The position numbers were made by a program, and so were the translations under genes. The notes beneath the pieces were generated by a model. The model ran no database searches. It saw only the letters and a list, made by a program, of their open reading frames with translations, and was not told the origin of the DNA. This document shows, piece by piece, positions 31,834 through 38,788 of a stretch of 38,788 bases of DNA; position 1 is the stretch's first letter, and every line of letters begins with the position of its first letter. Origin of the DNA: Phycisphaerae bacterium (GTDB lineage: Bacteria; Planctomycetota; Phycisphaerae; SM23-33); the NCBI GenBank assembly GCA_011050235.1, contig DRGC01000050.1, positions 1-38,788 on the forward strand, read 5' to 3'.

Positions 31834-32385
31834 ATGGCACGTGGCAGTCGAACCAAAGTCAAAGCCGCCGGCGCCGAGTTGCTGGGGCGCATCCAGCGGG
31901 TGATGGACAAAGCCGACTGGGTCGGCCTGCTGGAACTGGTGGAGATGCTCCGCGAGGCCCCGCGCGTCTTCGTGACCGGGGCCGGTCGATCGGGTCTGGT
32001 GGCCCGCAGCTTCGGCATGCGGCTGATGCACGCGGGTCTGACGGCCTACGTCCCCGGCGAGACGATCACGCCCGCTACCGGCCAGGGCGACCTGCTGGTA
32101 GCCGTCTCCACCACCGGCAGAACCGGCTACACCGGGTATCTGGTCGGGCGGGCCAAGCAGCTCGGCGCAACCGTCGTGGTCCTGACGGCCGAGCCCGACT
32201 CGCCTCTGGCCAAGACGGCCGACAAGGTCGTCGTCATCCCCGCCACTGATGAGGACATCGTCATCCGGGCAGCGGTCTTCGAGCACGCCGCCAGCCTATG
32301 CCTCGACGCCGTCTTCAACGTGCTGGCCGAAGACCTCAAGCTCGACCTCGAATCCTTCCGCCAACGCCACGCAAACTTAGAATAG
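31834..32385 (+). CDS. hxlB: 6-phospho-3-hexuloisomerase (SIS domain)
   Basis: 183-residue SIS-domain isomerase interconverting hexulose-6-phosphate and fructose-6-phosphate, the second step of the ribulose monophosphate route. SIS motifs visible are RVFVTGAGRSGLVARSFGMR (44-63), LLVAVSTTGRTGYT (about 90-103) and VVVLTAEPDSPLAKTAD, with the catalytic region EHAASLCLDAVFNVLA near the C-terminus. The four-base gap from the synthase gene, and the specific partnership of the two reactions, make the assignment firm. A repeat-type hairpin followed by a T-run lies downstream. Confidence 0.93.
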   Translation: MARGSRTKVKAAGAELLGRIQRVMDKADWVGLLELVEMLREAPRVFVTGAGRSGLVARSFGMRLMHAGLTAYVPGETITPATGQGDLLVAVSTTGRTGYTGYLVGRAKQLGATVVVLTAEPDSPLAKTADKVVVIPATDEDIVIRAAVFEHAASLCLDAVFNVLAEDLKLDLESFRQRHANLE

Positions 32386-32390
32386 TTTCT

Positions 32391-32467
32391 CTTCACCACA
32401 AAGAGCACAAAGGTCTCAAAGAGCAAGTGCTTGCTTTGTGCTCTTTGTGTGCTTTGTGGTAACCTTT
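32391..32467. repeat. Imperfect inverted repeat (CACAAAG units) with T-run; possible terminator
   Basis: CCACAAAGAGCACAAAG-like units (32395-32411) pair with CTTTGTG units (32434-32459) around AGCAAG-TG-CTTGCT. A run of six T follows at 32465-32470. It could end the hxlAB transcript. The unit pattern resembles dispersed repeats of the CACAGAGGCACAGAG family seen again at 34161 and 34708. Confidence 0.55.
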
Positions 32468-32494
32468 TTTGTCTATGCAAGCGGGAGAGGCATC

Positions 32495-33205
32495 ATGAGC
32501 AAAGAAGTCACATCAATGAACGAGAATGATGCACAGCCGGATTCGACCGGAAGACAGGCGACCCAAGCGCGGTGTCGCCGCATGCGCCGCGTGCTGGTGC
32601 TCCTTCTAATAATCTCTGTAGCCGCCAATGCGTTCTTTGGCTGGCAAGCCGTCCGCAGGATCCTTCGCGAGCCTTCCGGCGACGTGAGGCTACCGTACAT
32701 GGGTAGTGGTCTCTCGGCGGTGAAGGTGTTCAACCCACCCAAGGGCCCGTTCGAAAAATACGCGCTAATCCTCGTTTCCGAGGACCAGCGCCTCCGATCG
32801 GAGCAGATCGTGAGACAGGAAGAGCTTGTAGGTATGCTCGGTGACCGACCAGAAGGTTATATCCCCGAGGAATTCTTGATCGTCTGGGCCGCCGGCAGAT
32901 ATCCCGAACTTCGCTTCTGGCTGACCATGCACACCAGCAATTTCGGCATGGACAGTCCCGTATCCCGGGCTGTACGTGTTGGCCCGGCCGGAAAGCTCAA
33001 GCCTGGCCAGGGGCTGTGGGGCTACGAGAGGGACGAGACGACGCGTTGGGTCGGCAACGAAATCGAACTGGGCAAGCTGACGTGGTTCACAGAAGACGAT
33101 AACAAGCGAACAACGCGCATTGTCCTCCGCGCGTTGCGAGAGGGAGACCCCGTTCCCCCATTGGCCGAGATCCTCTACGTCGACACTCTGAGGACCGGCA
33201 GGTAA
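32495..33205 (+). CDS. Membrane-anchored protein of unknown function
   Basis: Not recognised. 236 residues from the ATG at 32495, with GGGAGAGG upstream; the longer frame to 32438 runs through the repeat. About 30 polar residues precede a single helix (VLVLLLIISVAANAFFGW, about 34-51), then a soluble exported domain (SGLSAVKVFNPPKGPFEKYA; FLIVWAAGRYPELRFWLTMH). The first 18 coding bases (MSKEVT) are identical to the start of proC 835 bases further on. This suggests the gene was inserted next to a copy of the proC start region. Codon use is less GC-biased than proC. Confidence 0.68.
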   Translation: MSKEVTSMNENDAQPDSTGRQATQARCRRMRRVLVLLLIISVAANAFFGWQAVRRILREPSGDVRLPYMGSGLSAVKVFNPPKGPFEKYALILVSEDQRLRSEQIVRQEELVGMLGDRPEGYIPEEFLIVWAAGRYPELRFWLTMHTSNFGMDSPVSRAVRVGPAGKLKPGQGLWGYERDETTRWVGNEIELGKLTWFTEDDNKRTTRIVLRALREGDPVPPLAEILYVDTLRTGR

Positions 33206-33290
33206 GCGCGCGTGTTTTAGGTGTATTGCAGATCCCGGTGTCTCTGAATTGATGTCATCGCCGCCGTGATGTTGTGTTCTCTGCGGGCCC

Positions 33291-33301
33291 TGTGGTAATC
33301 T
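33291..33301 (+). promoter_or_regulatory. Candidate extended -10 promoter for proC
   Basis: TGTGGTAATCT contains TGG-TAATCT. The start would lie near 33308, with a leader of about 22 bases holding a CGGGAG ribosome site. The preceding bases (TGTTCTCTGCGGGCCC) look like a fragment of the CACAGAG repeat family. Confidence 0.4.
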
Positions 33302-33329
33302 GGTCGCGTCACTTTCGGGAGTTATTGCC

Positions 33330-34157
33330 ATGAGCAAAGAAGTCACATACGAGCTGGGCGTGATCGGGGCTGGGAACATGGCCGAGGCGATCATCAAGGC
33401 CGAGCTGCATTCGGGTTTCCTTCAGCCGCACGAGATCGTGGTGGCCGACGTTCGTCAGGAGCGGCGCCAGAAGCTCGCCAGCGAGTTGGGCGTGGCCTGG
33501 GCCGCCGATAACCTCGTGCCCGCCCACTGCCCGCGGATCCTGCTGTCGGTCAAGCCTCAGAATATCGACGAGGTGCTGGCTGAGATCGCCGACCTGGTCG
33601 ACGGCGACGCGCTGGTGATTTCGATCTGTGCGGGCGTGCCGACCAGCCACATCGATACGGGCCTGGGCGGCAAGGGCCACATCGTCCGCGTCATGCCCAA
33701 CACGCCGATGCTGGTCGGGGCGGGCATGAGCGGGATCGCGGCCGGGCCGCGGGCGACCGACGACGACGTGCAGTGGACCGAGGAGCTCTTCGCCACCAGC
33801 GGCAAGACCGTGCCGGTGGATGAATGTCTGATGGACGCGGTGACGGCCGTCTCGGGCACGGGGCCGGCGTACTTCTTCTATCTGATCGAAGCCATGATCG
33901 ACGCCGGCACGGCCGAGGGCCTCAGCTACGAGTTCGCCTATCAACTCGCCGTCCAGACCTGCGCGGGGGCAGCCAAGCTGCTGGCCGATACGGGCCGGCG
34001 GCCCGAAGACCTGCGGGCCCAGGTCACCAGCCCCAACGGCACGACCCAGCGGGCGATCGAAACCCTCGACGCCGCCAACACCAAGGACACCTGGGTCGCC
34101 GCCGTCCGCGCCGCCGCCCAACGCAGCCGCGAACTGGGCGACCAGCACGCCAAGTAG
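33330..34157 (+). CDS. proC: Pyrroline-5-carboxylate reductase
   Basis: 275-residue NAD(P)H enzyme completing proline synthesis. Visible are the N-terminal dinucleotide motif GVIGAGNMAEAII (10-22), LLSVKPQNIDEVL, ICAGVPTSHI, RVMPNTPMLVGAGMSGIA (about 112-129), the signature AVSGTGPAYFFYLIEAM (about 172-188) and the C-terminal VTSPNGTTQRAIETL. Length is normal. It has its own promoter candidate. The first six codons are shared with the neighbouring unknown gene at 32495. Confidence 0.97.
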   Translation: MSKEVTYELGVIGAGNMAEAIIKAELHSGFLQPHEIVVADVRQERRQKLASELGVAWAADNLVPAHCPRILLSVKPQNIDEVLAEIADLVDGDALVISICAGVPTSHIDTGLGGKGHIVRVMPNTPMLVGAGMSGIAAGPRATDDDVQWTEELFATSGKTVPVDECLMDAVTAVSGTGPAYFFYLIEAMIDAGTAEGLSYEFAYQLAVQTCAGAAKLLADTGRRPEDLRAQVTSPNGTTQRAIETLDAANTKDTWVAAVRAAAQRSRELGDQHAK

Positions 34158-34160
34158 CGA

Positions 34161-34722
34161 CAGAGGCACAGAGAAGAAGTTGCAGTTCCTACCGAGCTGA
34201 AAGGAAATGGTCCCATGCAACTAGACCCACAGCCGCCGCTCATAGGTCAATCCGTTCAGCCACTGGAGCCCGCGCAACAGTCCATGCTGTCGCCGCGTAA
34301 GCACTCCGGCGTGGGGATTGCATCCTTTGTCATCTCGTTGGTCGTACCCGTTGCCTTTGCCGGGCTGACCGTCGTGATCGCTGTTGTGGCAACGGAGGCC
34401 GGTGAGAACGTGAAAGACAAGATGCCCATTTTGGCTTCGGCAGGACTTGGCATGCTACTGGTACTGCTGGCCCCACTGGTTGGCCTGGGGATGGGGATTG
34501 CCGGATGCTGCCAGACCACCCGGAATCGAATCTTTGCGGTCCTTGGAACGGTCTTCAATGCGACGATAGTCCTCGGCATTGCTGCACTTATGGCTGCCCG
34601 TGAAGTATCGCACTGATCCGGTGAGCGGAAGTGGGCGCGCCGTGCTGACTTCTCAATCTGTGTTCACCCACCTGCCGGCAGGCAGGTCTGCGTTTATCCC
34701 TATTTCTTTCTCTGTGCCTCTG
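34161..34722. repeat. Inverted 15-bp repeats (CAGAGGCACAGAGAA) flanking the small membrane gene
   Basis: CAGAGGCACAGAGAA at 34161-34175 is matched exactly in inverted orientation at 34708-34722. The pair brackets the gene at 34215-34616, plus an ACCTGCC-GGCA-GGCAGGT hairpin at 34670-34687. No transposase is enclosed. This may be a chance pair of dispersed repeats or a cassette. Confidence 0.5.
34215..34616 (+). CDS. Small two- to three-pass membrane protein (DUF4190-like)
   Basis: 133 residues. A Pro/Gln-rich N-terminus (LDPQPPLIGQSVQPLEPAQQ) is followed by GVGIASFVISLVVPVAF, a second helix (ILASAGLGMLLVLLAPLVGL) with GIAGCCQTTRN, and a third (FAVLGTVFNATIVLGIAALM). The GxASFVISL...GIxGC..T.RN...AxxGxxxN pattern is like DUF4190 proteins, whose function is unknown. 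The ATG at 34215 follows a GAAAGGAAATGG segment. It is bracketed by inverted repeats. Confidence 0.65.
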   Translation: MQLDPQPPLIGQSVQPLEPAQQSMLSPRKHSGVGIASFVISLVVPVAFAGLTVVIAVVATEAGENVKDKMPILASAGLGMLLVLLAPLVGLGMGIAGCCQTTRNRIFAVLGTVFNATIVLGIAALMAAREVSH

Positions 34723-34739
34723 CGCCTCTGTGACAAGAA

Positions 34740-35993
34740 TCATTTCGCCAGGAACGCCTCGAACGAGCCGCCGAAGATGGCGCGGATGTCGCGGGTTACT
34801 TCGTCGGGGGTGGGGCGCCAGCCGGCGGTGAAGAGGTCGGCGAACTTTTCCGCCAGGACGTTGGCGACGATTTCGCGCATGTGGGCCCATTTGTAGATGA
34901 GCTGATCCAGCACACGGGCGTCGCTGTGCTGGCAGGTGAAGGCTGTGCCCAGCATCTCCAGCCGCATGCGGGTCATCTCGTCGATGATGCTGGGGCTGTT
35001 GCAGAACCACCAGCAGCCTTCCACGTGCAGGTTGCCGAACTTGCGGGCCGCCACGCACAGCTCGTGCTGGTTGACGCGCGAGAGCATGGTGCAGATAAAC
35101 TTCGCGTCGCCGTAGGTCGCGCACAGGTTGGCTGCCGCATCCACATCGGCGACTCCCACGCCGTCCCCGCCATCGCCCAGGGCGGGGTTCATGCGCTTCT
35201 TGACGCCCATCATCAGCGCGATCGGCAGGCTGCGTTCGATCGCGACGGGAATCAGCACGTCATCGAGGACCTTCGCGCTGTCGGAGTCGCTCGGGTAGCC
35301 GAAGTCCGGGCCCAGCGAGGCGGCCATGTAGACGGGCTCAATCCGGCTGACCCAATCGAGAATGAAGCGCTTCGCTTCCTTGCGGGCGGCGGGGTCGCAC
35401 TTGGCGGTGGTCTTGTAGCCGGCCTGGCGCATGACCTTGGCGGCCGCGGGCCAGTTGACCAGCAGGTCGTCGATCCGCAGGGCGGTCTTGAGAGATACCG
35501 GGACGGGCAGGTCCTTGTCCCAGCAGGCGACCTCTTCCGGCTTGAAGGGGTTGTTGGTCATCACCGCGTAATCGAGGTTGGCGATCCCAAAAACCTTGGC
35601 CAGATAGTCGTCGACGTTTTGGGCGTCGACCCATTTTCGGATGCCGGCCAGGTCTCGCCCGGCGACATCGAGGCCGAGGACATTGAGCGTGGTGACAACC
35701 CCGCGGCAGGCCTCCGACAGCGCCCCATGTTTTAGGAAGACGTGCTCCCAGACCAAATCCGCCTGGGCGCGCTTCGGGAGCTTCCAGAACGCCTCGATCG
35801 TCAGGTCGCCCGGGTTCATGGTGAACAGCTCAGCCACCATGTAGTGGTATGTCAGCATCTCGTCGACGCCCCACAGCAGCAGCTTGCCGTGGGAGGGCGA
35901 AAACAGGTGCGTGTGAATATCGCTGATGGTCACGTCGGCCACTGCCTGGCGAACGGCCGAGTCGAGTGAGGCAAGGTCCTTCAATTGTGTCAT
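34740..35993 (-). CDS. Glucuronate-isomerase-like amidohydrolase-superfamily protein (UxaC family, divergent)
   Basis: 417 residues; uronate isomerases are usually about 470. The N-terminus has ISDIHTHLFSPSHGKLLLWG with the metal-binding H-x-H, then LTYHYMVAELF. Late in the sequence are EGCWWFCNSPSIIDEMTRMR and TAFTCQHSDARVLDQLIYKW, the latter aligning with the UxaC segment that normally reads DSRSF-x-SY-x-RHE. The Arg/His-rich end of that motif is changed, so the substrate may not be glucuronate or galacturonate. It is expected to be a cytoplasmic TIM-barrel enzyme in sugar-acid catabolism. The start at 35993 has AGGAAGGA. It is divergent from ispA. Confidence 0.75.
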   Translation of the reverse strand: MTQLKDLASLDSAVRQAVADVTISDIHTHLFSPSHGKLLLWGVDEMLTYHYMVAELFTMNPGDLTIEAFWKLPKRAQADLVWEHVFLKHGALSEACRGVVTTLNVLGLDVAGRDLAGIRKWVDAQNVDDYLAKVFGIANLDYAVMTNNPFKPEEVACWDKDLPVPVSLKTALRIDDLLVNWPAAAKVMRQAGYKTTAKCDPAARKEAKRFILDWVSRIEPVYMAASLGPDFGYPSDSDSAKVLDDVLIPVAIERSLPIALMMGVKKRMNPALGDGGDGVGVADVDAAANLCATYGDAKFICTMLSRVNQHELCVAARKFGNLHVEGCWWFCNSPSIIDEMTRMRLEMLGTAFTCQHSDARVLDQLIYKWAHMREIVANVLAEKFADLFTAGWRPTPDEVTRDIRAIFGGSFEAFLAK

Positions 35994-36046
35994 CGTTGTC
36001 CTTCCTGGCGGGCCCTGGCGAGGGCGGCCGGCGTCTGCGAGGCGAC

Positions 36047-36052
36047 ATTATA
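36047..36052 (-). promoter_or_regulatory. Candidate -10 box (TATAAT) for the UxaC-like gene
   Basis: Perfect TATAAT on the minus strand; no good -35 box at 16-18 bases. The leader would be about 47 bases. Confidence 0.4.
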
Positions 36053-36097
36053 CACCAAACGCCGCCCGGTAAATGCTGTCTGGCGGTCCACGAGGCG

Positions 36098-36127
36098 TTA
36101 GAATACCGTGGCCATCCGGCGTATAAT
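36098..36127 (+). promoter_or_regulatory. Sigma-70 promoter for the ispA-dxs operon
   Basis: TTAGAA (36098-36103), an 18-base spacer and TATAAT (36122-36127). Transcription near 36134 would give a leader of about 22 bases. Confidence 0.5.
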
Positions 36128-36155
36128 CATCGGGTTGCCGGGAATACCAAAAGCG

Positions 36156-37052
36156 ATGAGTGAAACAACCTCAAAGACAACGCTGGCCGATCTTCTTGCG
36201 CCCCAGGCGGTCGCTCTCGAGGGCGACCTGGAGCGATGGTTGATCGAGCCCGGCACGCCCGACGAGCTGGCTGAGGCGATGCGATACTGTGTGCTGTGCG
36301 GCGGCAAGCGGCTTCGCCCGGCCCTGGTGCGGCTGGGCGCCCAGGCCGTTGGCGGTGACGCTGATGACGAGCTGGTCGCCCGCGCGGCGGTGGCGGTCGA
36401 GCTGATCCATTCGTACAGCCTTGTCCACGACGATCTGCCCGCGATCGACAACGATATCCTTCGCCGCGGCCTGCCGACGGCCCACGTGAAGTTCGGCGAG
36501 GCGATGGCCCTGCTGGTGGGCGATGCCCTGCTGACCCGGGCGTTCGGCCTGCTGACCGAGACGCACGACGTGCGCTCGCCCAACCTCGTGGCCGAGCTGG
36601 CCTCGGCAGCCGGAGCAGCCGGCATGGTGGCTGGGCAGATCGCCGACCTGGAGTTGTGCGACCTTCCGGCCGGTGCGGCGGGGCTGGCCTATGTCCACGA
36701 CCGCAAGACCGCCGCCCTGATTCGCGCAGCCGTGCGCATGGGCGCGATCGCCGGCGGCACCGATCACGTCTCCCTGGCCGCACTGAGCGACTACGGCCTG
36801 CAGCTTGGGCTGGCCTTCCAGGCGGTCGACGACGTCCTTGACGCCACCGGCCAGGCCGAAACGATCGGCAAGACCCCCGGCAAGGACGCCCGCGCCGGCA
36901 AGCGATCGATCGTCGGCGAGCTGGGTCTCCAGCAGGCCCAGGCGGCCGCCCGCGACCTGTCCGCTCGCGCCGTCGAGATGTTGGCGCCTCTCGGTGAGGC
37001 CGCCGACACACTGCGACAGTTAGCCGCCCTCCTGGCCGAGCGCACGTACTAG
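36156..37052 (+). CDS. ispA: Short-chain polyprenyl diphosphate synthase (farnesyl/geranylgeranyl)
   Basis: 298-residue trans-prenyltransferase condensing IPP with allylic diphosphates. The motifs are GGKRLRPALV (about 49-58), the first Asp-rich motif HDDLPAIDND (DDx4D, about 91-100) followed by RRGLPTAH, GDALLTRAF, and the second Asp-rich motif FQAVDDVLD. The IspA-type DDx4D spacing and length suggest a C15 or C20 product. The ATG at 36156 lies downstream of the TATAAT box, whereas the GTG at 36108 would lie upstream of it, so 36156 is preferred. dxs starts ten bases after the stop, a frequent ispA-dxs pairing. Confidence 0.93.
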   Translation: MSETTSKTTLADLLAPQAVALEGDLERWLIEPGTPDELAEAMRYCVLCGGKRLRPALVRLGAQAVGGDADDELVARAAVAVELIHSYSLVHDDLPAIDNDILRRGLPTAHVKFGEAMALLVGDALLTRAFGLLTETHDVRSPNLVAELASAAGAAGMVAGQIADLELCDLPAGAAGLAYVHDRKTAALIRAAVRMGAIAGGTDHVSLAALSDYGLQLGLAFQAVDDVLDATGQAETIGKTPGKDARAGKRSIVGELGLQQAQAAARDLSARAVEMLAPLGEAADTLRQLAALLAERTY

Positions 37053-37062
37053 AATCCACACG

Positions 37063-38788
37063 ATGGCCTCGCGACTCCTCAACAGAATCACCAACCCGCA
37101 TCAGCTCCAACGGCTGTCCATGGACGAGTTGGAGCTTCTGGCCGACGAGATCCGCCAGCAGATCGTGGAGGTCGTCTCGACCAACGGCGGACACCTGGCC
37201 AGCAATCTCGGCATCGCCGACCTGACCGTCGCGATGCACGTGGCGTTCGACTTCTCCCGCGACCGGCTGCTGTGGGATGTCGGCCACCAGTGCTACCCCC
37301 ACAAGCTGCTCACCGGCCGGGGCGATCGATTCGACACGCTGCGAAAGGCCGGCGGCATCAGCGGCTTTCCCGCGCCGTCTGAGAGCGACTACGATCTGTT
37401 CGCTACCGGCCACGCCGGCACGGCGATCTCGACAGCCATCGGGTTGGCGCTGGGCGACCAGCGCCGCGGCGAAGGCAGCCGCAAGGTCGTCGCCGTCGTC
37501 GGCGATGCCAGCATCGTCAACGGGCTGTCGATGGAGGCCCTCAACCACGCGGCCATGCTCGACCGCCAGTTGCTGATCATCCTCAATGACAACTCCATGG
37601 CCATCGACCGCACCACCGGCGCGATGGCCCGCGCCCTGGACCGCCTGCGGCTGACGGAAACCTACAGCGACCTGAAGCACAGGACCGAATACCTTCTGCA
37701 GCACGTGCCGCTGGGCGAGGAGATCTTCGACGCCCTCAAGCACCTGCGCGCCGGTGTCCGCAGCGCCCTGCACGGCGGGCGGGCGCTGGAGGCGCTGGGC
37801 TTTCAGTACTTCGGCCCCTTCGACGGGCACGACCTGCGCGGGCTGATTCCCCTGCTCAAGCGTCTCAGCCGCCTGGAGCACCCCGTGCTGCTGCACGTGC
37901 ACACCGAGAAAGGCCGCGGCTGCGAATACGCCGTCGAAGACCCCTGCCGCTTCCACAGCCCCTCGGCCCACAGCATCGAGGGCGGCAAGGTCGTCTTTCA
38001 CGCCAAGCATCGCCCCACCTGGACGCAGGTGTTCGCCGAGGCCCTTACCCGCGCCGCCGGCGAGGATGACCGCATCGTGGCGATCACCGCCGCCATGCCT
38101 GACGGCACGGGGCTGGCGACATTTCGCGAAACGTTCCCCGAGCGCACGATCGATGTCGGCATCGGCGAGTCGCACGCCGTGGCGATGGCGGCCGGAATGG
38201 CCAAGGCGGGGCTCCGGCCGGTCGTCGCGATCTATTCCACCTTCATGCAGCGGGCGATGGACCAGGTCTTCGAGGAAGCCGCCCTGCAAACGTTACCCGT
38301 CGTGCTGTGCATGGACCGCGCGGGGCTGGTCGGCTCGGATGGGGCCGTCCACCACGGCTCGATGGATATCGCCCAGATGCGGGCCATGCCGGGCATGACG
38401 CTGATGGCCCCCGCCGATGAGGCCGAGATGGCCGCCGCGCTGACGCTCGCGCTGACGCTGGACGGCCCATCCGCCATCCGCTACCCGCGCGATGAGGCGC
38501 CCGAGCCGCTGACAGACGAGTGTCCGCCATTCGAACTGGGCAGGGCCCGCCCCGTCCGCGACGGCGACGACGGCCTGCTGCTCGCCTACGGCGTCATGGT
38601 CGAGCCCGCCCTGGCCGCCGCCGAGATCATGGCCCGCGAGGAGGGGCTGAACGTAGCCGTCGTCAACGCCCGCTTCGCCAAGCCGCTCGACACCGCCCTG
38701 ATCCGCCAGTGGATCGCCACCGGCAAGCCCGTGGTCATCGTCGAGGACCACGCCATCACCGGCGGGTTCGGCTCGGCCGTGCTGGAAC
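37063..38788 (+). CDS. dxs: 1-deoxy-D-xylulose-5-phosphate synthase (3'-truncated by window edge)
   Basis: 575 codons are present of an expected ~630; the frame runs off the right end. The thiamine-diphosphate enzyme makes DXP from pyruvate and glyceraldehyde-3-phosphate. Visible are GGHLASNLGIADLTVAMH, WDVGHQCYPHKLLTGR, the ThDP/Mg site GDASIVNG (147-154) with LNDNSMAID, IGESHAVAMAAGMA with the catalytic Glu, and DRAGLVGSDGAVHHG. The first ThDP triad, usually GDG in E. coli-type enzymes, reads GDA. It is coupled to ispA (ten-base gap), supplying the precursor for the same pathway. Confidence 0.95.
   Translation, partial: MASRLLNRITNPHQLQRLSMDELELLADEIRQQIVEVVSTNGGHLASNLGIADLTVAMHVAFDFSRDRLLWDVGHQCYPHKLLTGRGDRFDTLRKAGGISGFPAPSESDYDLFATGHAGTAISTAIGLALGDQRRGEGSRKVVAVVGDASIVNGLSMEALNHAAMLDRQLLIILNDNSMAIDRTTGAMARALDRLRLTETYSDLKHRTEYLLQHVPLGEEIFDALKHLRAGVRSALHGGRALEALGFQYFGPFDGHDLRGLIPLLKRLSRLEHPVLLHVHTEKGRGCEYAVEDPCRFHSPSAHSIEGGKVVFHAKHRPTWTQVFAEALTRAAGEDDRIVAITAAMPDGTGLATFRETFPERTIDVGIGESHAVAMAAGMAKAGLRPVVAIYSTFMQRAMDQVFEEAALQTLPVVLCMDRAGLVGSDGAVHHGSMDIAQMRAMPGMTLMAPADEAEMAAALTLALTLDGPSAIRYPRDEAPEPLTDECPPFELGRARPVRDGDDGLLLAYGVMVEPALAAAEIMAREEGLNVAVVNARFAKPLDTALIRQWIATGKPVVIVEDHAITGGFGSAVLE

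Noticed and set aside
34161-34722. Insertion sequence around the small membrane gene
   Set aside because: The inverted repeats enclose no transposase and no target-site duplication was evident, so it is listed only as a repeat pair.
36127-38289. Very long open frame on the minus strand (about 720 codons) across ispA and dxs
   Set aside because: It lies exactly opposite two well-conserved plus-strand genes and has low-complexity Arg/Gly/Pro translation typical of GC-rich antisense frames.
1-38788. tRNA, rRNA or other structural RNA genes
   Set aside because: Reading the spacers showed no T-loop GTTCGAATC-type pattern with acceptor pairing and no rRNA-like sequence. A covariance-model scan would be needed to exclude small RNAs.

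Overview
The window is GC-rich, densely coded chromosomal DNA from a bacterium that is most likely a member of the Planctomycetota (Phycisphaerae-like). This rests on gene content and style: a uroporphyrinogen-decarboxylase-like orphan enzyme, a GH95 fucosidase, a DUF4139 secreted protein, an HPS-RraA fusion, several lipoproteins without recognisable family, and many intergenic REP/MITE-like hairpins. It was judged by eye, with no database search. No rRNA, tRNA, CRISPR array, transposase or phage gene was seen. The last gene (dxs) runs off the right edge and the first gene may begin before the left edge.

Layout. 1-4.5 kb (+): a small membrane protein, a CDP-alcohol phosphatidyltransferase (pgsA-like) overlapping ribBA, a GH4 alpha-galactosidase/glucosidase and a NicO-like metal permease with a His-rich loop. 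4.5-7.4 kb (-): an MTAP-family nucleoside phosphorylase with altered base-binding residues, dciA and dnaN, the last with a strong terminator. 7.7-10 kb (+): GH95 glycosidase. 10-17.5 kb (-): an M50-like membrane metalloprotease, a secreted unknown, a URO-D-like protein, a small lipoprotein, truA, a secreted helical protein and asd. 17.7-20.7 kb (+): DUF4139 protein and a PhnP-like metallo-hydrolase. 20.7-24.1 kb (-): galK, a redoxin and der. 24.3-34.6 kb (+): a WD40 lipoprotein and a second lipoprotein, a zinc-ribbon membrane protein, rmuC, a lone OLD-family ATPase/TOPRIM nuclease, a repeat-filled spacer, the ribulose-monophosphate pair (HPS-RraA fusion plus PHI), a membrane-anchored unknown, proC and a small membrane protein. 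34.7-36 kb (-): UxaC-like isomerase. 36.1 kb to end (+): ispA-dxs isoprenoid operon.

How the genes work together. Most are housekeeping: replication (dnaN, dciA), ribosome assembly (der), tRNA modification (truA), phospholipid, riboflavin, aspartate-family and proline biosynthesis, and isoprenoid precursors. A saccharolytic theme runs through the rest (GH4, galK, GH95, UxaC-like), which suits a polysaccharide degrader. The HPS-RraA/PHI pair gives formaldehyde fixation to, or pentose supply from, fructose-6-phosphate. The accessory part is the stretch 24.3-34.7 kb. It holds genes with less GC-biased codon use, the OLD nuclease (a candidate single-gene defence system) and most of the intergenic repeats.

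The observations most worth a second look are: the lone OLD nuclease; the HPS-RraA fusion operon; catalytic or ligand substitutions in ribBA, the MTAP-like enzyme, GH95 and dxs; a duplicated translation-start segment shared by proC and its upstream neighbour; and several families of structured intergenic repeats.
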